A DNA stretch of 5,264 nucleotides, from positions 1-5,264 of the forward strand of contig JABUUA010000107.1 in NCBI GenBank assembly GCA_021443405.1, given 5' to 3'. Shown in pieces: positions 1-5,264 of the stretch. This DNA comes from Bacteroidaceae bacterium. GTDB taxonomy: Bacteria; Bacteroidota; Bacteroidia; Bacteroidales; Bacteroidaceae. How positions within the stretch are numbered: the stretch's first letter is position 1; each line of letters begins with the position of its first letter. A program made the position numbers and the translations under genes. The notes below the pieces were generated by a model. It saw only the letters and a program-made list of their open reading frames with translations. It was not told the DNA's origin and did not search any database.

Positions 1-33
1 ATACGATACCCCGCTACAAACCGCGCGCCGCGC

Positions 34-1392
34 TCAATGAACCGCCTCCCAGAGAATCTCGCTCAGCGTGGGATGGATGTGGGTGATGTCGGCCAGACCG
101 TTCACCGTCACGCCGGTGTGCATGAGCGCGCTCACCTCCTGCACGAGGTCGGCCGCGTGGGCGCCATAGACGTGACAGCCCAATACCGTTCCGGCGGCGT
201 CGCAGATGAGTTTCAGCAGTCCCTCGGTCTCGCCCATCGCCACCGCCTTGCCGTTGGCGCGGTACATCGACTTCTTCACCACGGGTTTCTCGCCCAGCAA
301 CTCCCTCGCCGCGTCCTCGTCGAGACCCACGCAGGCGGCTTCGGGGCGGGTGAATATGGCCGAAGGCATCACTTTCAGGCACGGAAGGCCCACAATATCG
401 GTGGTGTCGGCGCCGCTCAGCAAATGGTCCACCACGGCCTTGCCCTGCATCGTGGCGGCATGTGCCAGCATGCAACGGGCGTTCACGTCGCCCACGGCAT
501 AGATGCTGGGCACGCTGGTGCGCAGATTGTTGTCGGTGACGACGGCGCCGCGCTCGGTGGCGATGCCCGCTTCGTCCAGTCCCAAACCATCGGTCTGCGG
601 CGCACGGCCCGTGGCAATCAGCACTTTCTCGGCCACCACGCTCTCCTCCTTGCCCTTACGTTCAAAGACGACGCGCAACAAACCGCCTTCGCGCACGATT
701 TCCTTGCAGGCCGACTGCATGTAGAATTCCACGCCCCGCTTGCTCATCGACTGGCGCAAGCGCTTGGCGATATCGGCATCGAGCATCGGCAGGCACTCCT
801 TCAGGAACTCCACCACGCTGACGTTCACGCCCAGCGAGGCAAAGGCCGAGGCCATCTCCATGCCGATAACGCCCGCGCCGATGATGACGAGGCTCGCCGG
901 TTTCTCGGTCAAAGCGAGCGCCGCCGTAGAGTCGAGCACGCCCTCCAGTTCGGCGCCGGGCAGGGGCAGCCGCTTGGGCAGCGAGCCCGTGGCAAGGATG
1001 ATGTTCCGGGCTTCGAGGCGCGTTCCGTCCACATCCACCTCGTGCGGACCTCTCACGCGCGCGACACCTTTTATATAGGTAATGCCCGGCAGCGTCATCA
1101 GTTGCTCCACACCGGAGCGCAACTGCTCAACGATAGCGTCCTTTCGCTGCATGATGCGGGCAAAGTCAGGCGCCACTTCCACGGGCCGCAAGCCGTAGTC
1201 CTCCGCCTCGCGCAAGGTGTCGGCCACCTCGGCCGAACGACAAATGGCCTTGGTGGGGATGCAACCGCAGTTGAGACATGTGCCTCCCGCCTGGGCACGC
1301 TCCACGATGGTGACGCTCAGTCCGTGCTGAGCTGCATAGACGGCGGTGTGGTAACCGCCCGGTCCGCTTCCGATGATAATCAGGTCCTGCAT
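34..1392 (-). CDS. lpdA: Dihydrolipoyl dehydrogenase (E3 / L-protein)
   Basis: This 452-residue FAD flavoprotein disulfide reductase reoxidises dihydrolipoyl groups on 2-oxoacid dehydrogenase E2 subunits or glycine-cleavage H protein, passing electrons via a redox disulfide and FAD to NAD+ in the cytoplasm. Motifs occur in family order: FAD-binding GSGPGG (residues 8-13); redox-active CLNCGC with Cys39 and Cys44 in the usual CxxxxC spacing; ILATGS (132-137); NAD-binding GAGVIG (172-177); LIATGR (258-263); second FAD motif IYAVGDV (297-303); and the C-terminal HPTLSE with catalytic His440 and Glu445. Length is normal for the family (about 450-475). The ATG start sits just before the FAD strand, as expected, and has no clear Shine-Dalgarno. 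An extra Cys42 lies between the two redox cysteines. The gene diverges from lplA, a matching lipoate function. Mercuric or glutathione reductase is less likely because of the GCIPTK and HPTLSE signatures. Which E2 or H-protein partner it serves cannot be told from this window. Confidence 0.96.
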   Translation of the reverse strand: MQDLIIIGSGPGGYHTAVYAAQHGLSVTIVERAQAGGTCLNCGCIPTKAICRSAEVADTLREAEDYGLRPVEVAPDFARIMQRKDAIVEQLRSGVEQLMTLPGITYIKGVARVRGPHEVDVDGTRLEARNIILATGSLPKRLPLPGAELEGVLDSTAALALTEKPASLVIIGAGVIGMEMASAFASLGVNVSVVEFLKECLPMLDADIAKRLRQSMSKRGVEFYMQSACKEIVREGGLLRVVFERKGKEESVVAEKVLIATGRAPQTDGLGLDEAGIATERGAVVTDNNLRTSVPSIYAVGDVNARCMLAHAATMQGKAVVDHLLSGADTTDIVGLPCLKVMPSAIFTRPEAACVGLDEDAARELLGEKPVVKKSMYRANGKAVAMGETEGLLKLICDAAGTVLGCHVYGAHAADLVQEVSALMHTGVTVNGLADITHIHPTLSEILWEAVH

Positions 1393-1403
1393 AGGGAATT
1401 CAG

Positions 1404-1430
1404 TTTACTTACTGTCACAAAAGTAGTAAA
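1404..1430. promoter_or_regulatory. Imperfect dyad over the lpdA promoter, possible operator
   Basis: The left arm TTTACTTACT (1404-1413) and right arm AGTAGTAAA (1422-1430, reverse complement TTTACTACT) form an inverted repeat with one unpaired base and an 8-base spacer. It covers the putative lpdA -7 box and transcription start, where a repressor could act. The region is A/T-rich, so chance symmetry is quite possible. No binding protein can be named. Confidence 0.25.
1418..1425 (-). promoter_or_regulatory. Putative lpdA promoter -7 element
   Basis: Read on the minus strand this is TACTTTTG, an exact match to the Bacteroidetes -7 consensus TAnnTTTG. It lies 25 bp upstream of the lpdA ATG, so the transcript would have a short A/T-rich leader of about 20 nt. 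No good TTTG -33 element is found about 20 bp further upstream; the nearest sequence there is GCTT. The call rests on the -7 match and position only. Confidence 0.5.
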
Positions 1431-1470
1431 ATTAGTTGGGATTTAAGCATCATTGTTCCCGCTTTTTTCG

Positions 1471-1478
1471 TATTTTTG
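1471..1478 (+). promoter_or_regulatory. Putative lplA promoter -7 element
   Basis: TATTTTTG matches the Bacteroidetes -7 consensus TAnnTTTG and is followed by about 48 nt before the lplA ATG, predicting a leader of roughly 40-45 nt. A possible -33 element, ATTG at 1452-1455, is only 15 bp upstream, shorter than the usual spacing of about 20, so that half is weak. The box is within a T-rich tract, which raises the chance of a random match. Confidence 0.45.
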
Positions 1479-1526
1479 TAGGGCAAACCCGCACCAAGAG
1501 TCAGAGAAACCGTCCTTCGTCAGCGC

Positions 1527-2531
1527 ATGCTCTTTATTCAGATACCCGAGAAAACACGTCGGCTCAGCTTTTATCTTGCCGCCGAGGAATACGTTGCCAG
1601 CCTATCGTTGGCCGACGACTGTCTGTTCATGTGGCAGACGGGGCCCAGCGTTATCTTCGGCAGGAACCAGTTGATAGAGAACGAAGTGAACACCGACTAC
1701 TGCCAGCGCGAGGGCATTGCCATGTATCGCCGAAAGAGCGGAGGCGGGTGCGTCTATTCCGACATGGGCAATCTCATGATTTCGTTCGTGACCAAGGAGC
1801 GCAACAAGGCCTTTTCGTTCCACCGCTACCTCAGCAGTCTGTCGCTGGCCCTGCGCGACATCGGCGTCCAGGCGTCGTTGTCGGGACGCAACGACATCGT
1901 GGTGGATGGCAAGAAGATTTCGGGAAACGCCTTCTATTTTTCTCACAACCACAGTATCGTTCATGGTACTTTACTCTACGACACGCAGATGCAACACATG
2001 CTGAACGCCATCACCCCACCCCACGCAAAACTGGAAAGCAAGGGCGTGGAAAGCGTGCGCCAGCGCATCGGTCTGCTGAAAGACTACACCTCGCTCTCAC
2101 TCCCCGAACTGCGTGACCACCTGCGCACCTCCCTCTGCGACGGTTGTTACACGCTGACGGCAGCCGACGAACGGGCCATCGAAGGCATAGAGGCGGCGTA
2201 TCTCACGCACGACTTCATCTACGGCCACAACCCTCGCTACACGATTGTCCGCGCCAGCCACATCGAGGGCGTGGGTCAACTGGAGGCGCGACTGGAGTTG
2301 AAGAACCACGTCATCCGCTCGGCTAACATTCTGGGCGACTTCTTCATCGTGGGCGACCTCGACCGCTGCATCCTGCAAACCTTGAAGGGAGTGCCCCTCG
2401 ACCGCGGTGCGCTGGAACAGGCGCTGCCCCGACAGACGGAGGACATCGTGCTCCATCTCCGCCAGCAAGACCTCATCGACCTGCTCTTGGGCTGCCGGCC
2501 CGACCAGCTCACGCCGCCGTCAAAGGATTAG
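1527..2531 (+). CDS. lplA: Lipoate-protein ligase A family protein
   Basis: This 334-residue protein is predicted to activate lipoate with ATP to lipoyl-AMP and transfer it to a lysine of lipoyl domains (2-oxoacid dehydrogenase E2, glycine-cleavage H protein). The catalytic BPL/LplA/LipB-type domain fills roughly residues 1-190. It carries GPSVIFGRNQ (39-48), the substrate-binding loop YRRKSGGGCVYSDMGN (67-82), GRNDIVVDGKKISGNA (120-135) with Lys130 aligning to the lipoyl-AMP-contacting lysine of E. coli LplA, and HGTLLYD (146-152). Residues from about 190 to 325 resemble the C-terminal accessory domain of bacterial LplA, including ANILGDFF (266-273). Having this domain in the same chain supports a full ligase rather than an octanoyltransferase (LipB/LipM). 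The ATG gives the N-terminus expected for the family; no strong Shine-Dalgarno precedes it. It is divergent from lpdA and converges on the orphan gene downstream. Substrate (free lipoate or octanoate) is inferred from family only. Confidence 0.93.
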   Translation: MLFIQIPEKTRRLSFYLAAEEYVASLSLADDCLFMWQTGPSVIFGRNQLIENEVNTDYCQREGIAMYRRKSGGGCVYSDMGNLMISFVTKERNKAFSFHRYLSSLSLALRDIGVQASLSGRNDIVVDGKKISGNAFYFSHNHSIVHGTLLYDTQMQHMLNAITPPHAKLESKGVESVRQRIGLLKDYTSLSLPELRDHLRTSLCDGCYTLTAADERAIEGIEAAYLTHDFIYGHNPRYTIVRASHIEGVGQLEARLELKNHVIRSANILGDFFIVGDLDRCILQTLKGVPLDRGALEQALPRQTEDIVLHLRQQDLIDLLLGCRPDQLTPPSKD

Positions 2532-2605
2532 TTTAGAGATTCAGAAACGGGGCACTTGCAAAAAGAAGACCAGTCACGGTGGCAGAGACGCCTCTTCGCT
2601 CGCCC

Positions 2606-3943
2606 CTATAAATCCGGCCAAAGAACACTTTCTTCCATAGGAACGGGCTCGCCCTGCTCCATGACAAAGATCTTGGAGGGGCGGATGCGCAGACGCAACA
2701 CGCCGCCCTTGCGCTCAGGAATGTAGGTCTCGGGGTTGTCCAGAAGGTCGAGTTTCTTGATGGCCGCCTTGATGTGCGCAAGATTCGGCGTGAGATTGGA
2801 GGCGTAATCGCCCGTGGGAGAATCACTCACCATGCCGTAGATACGGCGGAACGTATGCTCGAGCGACTGGCGACGCTTGTCGCTGGAAGGCTCCACGGGC
2901 AGTTCGTGTGCCGCGGAGAACAAACTTTGTTGCAGGATAAAAGCGTAGAGGGCCAACTGCTTGCTGGGGAGCGACACCTCGGTGCCGAGGTCGGGGAAAT
3001 AGAGTCGGTGCTTCGGCATATCGAGGATAAGGCGGCTCTCCACCTTGTGGCCGGGGAAGGCGAGAAGGTCGAACAGCGCGCGATGGAACCCGCGATAGAT
3101 GAAACGCTTGCCGCTGCGACGGCGTTCCACAGGCAGGAGTGTGGCGGTGGTGAGACTCTGATACATCTCCACCAGCTCGTTCAGCTCGGCCACCACATCG
3201 TCGCCCAAGGTCAGATGGAGGTAGATGATGCGGTTGTGGGAGCGATAGACTTGGAAGAGGACAGCAGGGTCGGAGTCGAACAGCGCCTCAAGTCCCATGC
3301 GCTTCACCAAGAAGTTGTCGCAGAACGAACGGGTGGTGATGGTTCGCAGCGTCTGCAGGATCTCGTCGCGTCGCGACGGACTCACCGAGGGCGCCAGCAG
3401 TTCGATGGTCTGCGTGAGATAGTCCGACTCCATGTCGCAGAAGTCCTGCGAGAGCTGCGGCATATAGACAAACTGCAGTCCGGCCAACTTGAACTCGCTC
3501 CCCAAAGTGCGCAGCGCCGACTGCAAGGCGCGGTTGGTGTCGGCGTCGTACTCCGTTTCCGTATATACGATGTTGCGCTTCTCGATGCAGATGTTGGTGA
3601 CGGAGGTGGAGAGCAGCCGCGCCCGACCGGCCCGCTTGGGACTGAGGCAATACTCCAGGGCCATGAGGAGAAAGGCCTCCTCTGCCACGCAGTTGCCGTC
3701 GGCGAGCGTCATCTCTCGCAGATGCGACATCAGCGAGGCGAGTTCGTCGTTCGGGAGTCCCTGCAAAGCCTCCACCGCCATGCCGAAGTCGATTTGCTGG
3801 GCGGCGATGAGGTGTTCGGCTTCGATGCGATAACGGTCACGGATGCTGATGAAGAATTCCATCTCGGAGACATCGATAATCTCATCGCTCTTGATGAGGT
3901 CGGCCATCACGCGGGCCAGCGCCACTCGTTGTTGATGGGTCAT
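2606..3943 (-). CDS. Uncharacterised protein, TerB-like N-terminus and winged-helix-like C-terminus
   Basis: I do not recognise this 445-residue protein as a named gene. Residues 1-100 are helical and contain two acidic repeats, DEIIDVSEMEF (20-30) and ADGNCVAEEAF (81-91), the pattern of TerB/DjlA-N-like domains in which such acidic loops can bind metal. Residues about 110-300 are unassigned; they contain the basic run ERRRSGKR (273-280). Residues about 303-427 look like an OmpR/PhoB-type winged helix: a strand pair (LILDMPKHRLYF), SLPSKQLALYAFILQQ (324-339), a candidate recognition helix LAHIKAAIKKL (388-398), and the wing ERKGGVLRLRI (410-420). No signal peptide or membrane segment is evident, so it is probably cytoplasmic. 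It begins 13 bp after the cysS stop on the same strand, so the two are probably cotranscribed. The ATG has TTCCCT before it and no Shine-Dalgarno. DNA binding and metal binding are inferences from pattern; tellurite resistance should not be assumed. Confidence 0.85.
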   Translation of the reverse strand: MTHQQRVALARVMADLIKSDEIIDVSEMEFFISIRDRYRIEAEHLIAAQQIDFGMAVEALQGLPNDELASLMSHLREMTLADGNCVAEEAFLLMALEYCLSPKRAGRARLLSTSVTNICIEKRNIVYTETEYDADTNRALQSALRTLGSEFKLAGLQFVYMPQLSQDFCDMESDYLTQTIELLAPSVSPSRRDEILQTLRTITTRSFCDNFLVKRMGLEALFDSDPAVLFQVYRSHNRIIYLHLTLGDDVVAELNELVEMYQSLTTATLLPVERRRSGKRFIYRGFHRALFDLLAFPGHKVESRLILDMPKHRLYFPDLGTEVSLPSKQLALYAFILQQSLFSAAHELPVEPSSDKRRQSLEHTFRRIYGMVSDSPTGDYASNLTPNLAHIKAAIKKLDLLDNPETYIPERKGGVLRLRIRPSKIFVMEQGEPVPMEESVLWPDL

Positions 3944-3956
3944 AGGGAACAGGGGC

Positions 3957-5264
3957 TCACTTGTTCAACGTCCAGCAGCAGCCATCCTTCGTGTCCTTCA
4001 CCTCGAAGCCCAGTTCTGCCAGGCAGTCGCGAATCTGGTCGCAGAGTGCCCAGTTCTTCTCAGCCTTGGCCTGCTGGCGCTGTTGCAGGAACATATCCAC
4101 CACCTTGCCGAAGGCTTCCTCGCGGGCCTTGTTGCTGTGGCCCGTCTCCTCCATGAGACCGAGGATGTCGAAGGCAAAGGTGCGGAAGAGTTCTTGCAAG
4201 GCCTGCGCTACCTCGGCGCTGATGCTGGCCTTCTTGTCCACCAGTGTGTTGATGGTTCGGCAAGCGTCGAACAGCGTGGAGATAACGATGGGTGAGTTGA
4301 GGTCGTCGTTCATCGCGTCGTACAGCTTCTGGCGAAGGTCGTCCACATACTTCATCTCCACGGGTTGCTGTCCTTTCACCTGTTGTCCGTCTTGCAGACG
4401 ACGCAGGTTCTTCCAGCCCTCCATCAAACGTAGCAACCCTTTCTCAGCGGCCTGCAGCGCCTCATTGCCAAAGTCCACCGTCGAGCGGTAGTGGGCCTGA
4501 AGAATGAAGAATCGGATGGTCATGGGCGAGTACGGCTGGGTCAATTTCTCGTGGTCGCCGGCGAAGAACTGCGGCAGCGTGATAAAATTGCCGTATGACT
4601 TGCCCATCTTCTGACCGCCGATGGTAATCATGTTGTTGTGCATCCAATAGCGAACCATGGGCTTGCCTTGACTGGCAACTGCTTGTGCAATCTCACATTC
4701 GTGGTGCGGAAAGACGAGGTCCATACCGCCGCCGTGAATGTCAAATTCCTCTCCCAGATACTTGCGACCCATGGCCGTACACTCGCAGTGCCAGCCGGGG
4801 AAGCCGTTGCTCCACGGACTCCGCCAGCGCATGATGTGCTCCGGCTGCGCCTTCTTCCAGAGAGCGAAGTCGGCCTGGTTGCGTTTCTCGCCCACGCCGG
4901 CCAGTTCACGACTGGCGTCCTTGATGTTCTCCAGCGACCGTCCGCTAAGCACGCCGTAGTGGTGGTCCTTGTCGTATTTCTCCACATCAAAGTAGATGGA
5001 GCCGTTCGACTCGTAGGCGTAACCGTTGTCAAGTATCTGCTGCACCAACTCCTGCTGCTCCATGATGTGACCCGTGGCGTGAGGCTCGATGCTGGGTGGC
5101 AGACAGTTGAGCGCAGTCATTGCGTCGTGGAAGCGGTTGGTGTAGTATTGGGCGACCTCCATAGGCTCCACTTGTTCCAGACGCGCCTTCTTGGCAATCT
5201 TGTCCTCACCTTCGTCGGCGTCGTGCTCAAGGTGACCCACATCGGTGATGTTGCGCACGTAGCG
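3957..5264 (-). CDS. cysS: Cysteinyl-tRNA synthetase, 5' end beyond the window
   Basis: This class I aminoacyl-tRNA synthetase charges tRNA-Cys with cysteine. The visible 435 residues start mid-gene at [16 protein letters not shown] codon at 5258-5256 encodes the internal Val of this conserved motif and is not the true start. The missing part (roughly 60-75 residues by comparison with E. coli and Bacteroides enzymes) would carry the HIGH motif and first zinc cysteine. Visible features, numbered from the edge, are GWHCECTAM with zinc ligand Cys162 (E. coli Cys209), PHHECEIAQ with His187 and Glu191 (E. coli His234 and Glu238), the KMSKS-type loop KMGKS (219-223), and a helical DALR/anticodon-binding C-terminus ending in [25 protein letters not shown] sequence. 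The stop is TGA at 3959-3957. The orphan gene follows after 13 bp, suggesting an operon. The Gly in KMGKS replaces the usual Ser; I believe this is common in Bacteroidetes enzymes. Confidence 0.97.
   Translation of the reverse strand, partial: RYVRNITDVGHLEHDADEGEDKIAKKARLEQVEPMEVAQYYTNRFHDAMTALNCLPPSIEPHATGHIMEQQELVQQILDNGYAYESNGSIYFDVEKYDKDHHYGVLSGRSLENIKDASRELAGVGEKRNQADFALWKKAQPEHIMRWRSPWSNGFPGWHCECTAMGRKYLGEEFDIHGGGMDLVFPHHECEIAQAVASQGKPMVRYWMHNNMITIGGQKMGKSYGNFITLPQFFAGDHEKLTQPYSPMTIRFFILQAHYRSTVDFGNEALQAAEKGLLRLMEGWKNLRRLQDGQQVKGQQPVEMKYVDDLRQKLYDAMNDDLNSPIVISTLFDACRTINTLVDKKASISAEVAQALQELFRTFAFDILGLMEETGHSNKAREEAFGKVVDMFLQQRQQAKAEKNWALCDQIRDCLAELGFEVKDTKDGCCWTLNK

Noticed and set aside
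21..33. GC-rich near-palindrome CCGCGCGCCGCGC just after the lpdA stop
   Set aside because: The stem is 4 bp (GCGC/GCGC) with a 3-base loop and has no T-tract on the minus strand. It may simply be part of a neighbouring gene outside the window.
37..1446. 469-codon open frame on the plus strand spanning all of lpdA
   Set aside because: It lies opposite a confidently assigned gene, its translation is rich in His, Arg and Gly with no domain-like pattern, and such frames are common opposite GC-rich genes.
2560..2583. Possible intrinsic terminator for the orphan gene (minus strand GCCA/TGGT stem followed by CTTCTTTTT)
   Set aside because: The stem is only 4 bp with one G-U pair and a 7-base loop, so it is too weak to annotate. 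No better hairpin was seen in the convergent gap 2532-2605.
2774..4156. 460-codon plus-strand open frame opposite the orphan gene and the end of cysS
   Set aside because: The translation is low in recognisable motifs and rich in His/Gln/Arg, and it runs into cysS antisense. The minus-strand frame has the TerB-like and wing patterns, so it is the real gene.
5256..5258. GTG at the right edge as a cysS start codon
   Set aside because: It falls within the conserved RYVRNITD motif, and the frame stays open to the window edge, so the gene is truncated by the window rather than starting here.
3957..5264. Absence of a HIGH motif in CysRS as a sign of a degenerate paralogue
   Set aside because: The HIGH motif belongs to the N-terminal part outside the window; all zinc ligands and the KMSKS-type loop that should be visible are present.

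Overview
The window reads as an ordinary housekeeping stretch of a Bacteroidales chromosome, most likely Prevotella-like. This rests on three things. The CysRS has the form [20 protein letters not shown] with a KMGKS signature, which I associate with Bacteroidetes. Both putative promoters in the lpdA/lplA gap carry the Bacteroidetes -7 element TAnnTTTG. None of the starts that can be seen has a clear AGGAGG-type Shine-Dalgarno. By eye the genes are GC-rich, while the one real regulatory gap is AT-rich. No taxonomic search was possible.

Layout from left to right. Positions 34-1392 (minus) hold lpdA, dihydrolipoyl dehydrogenase, complete. Positions 1393-1526 are a 134-bp divergent intergenic region with one candidate -7 box per direction and an imperfect dyad over the lpdA box. 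Positions 1527-2531 (plus) hold lplA, lipoate-protein ligase, complete. Positions 2532-2605 are a 74-bp convergent gap with no convincing terminator. Positions 2606-3943 (minus) hold a 445-residue protein of unknown function with a TerB-like N-terminus and a C-terminus resembling an OmpR/PhoB-type winged helix. Positions 3957-5264 (minus) hold cysS, cysteinyl-tRNA synthetase, whose N-terminus lies beyond the right edge. Positions 1-33 hold nothing recognisable.

Two functional units are visible. The lpdA/lplA pair is a lipoate unit: LplA attaches lipoate to acyl-carrier (E2) or H-protein domains, and Lpd reoxidises the dihydrolipoyl group formed during catalysis. Head-to-head transcription from a short shared region suggests co-regulation. 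The cysS-orphan pair is probably one transcript, since the genes are 13 bp apart on the same strand.

No mobile element, CRISPR array, tRNA or rRNA was seen. The least explained item is the 2606-3943 protein. The large open frames opposite lpdA and opposite the orphan gene look like antisense shadows of GC-rich coding sequence.
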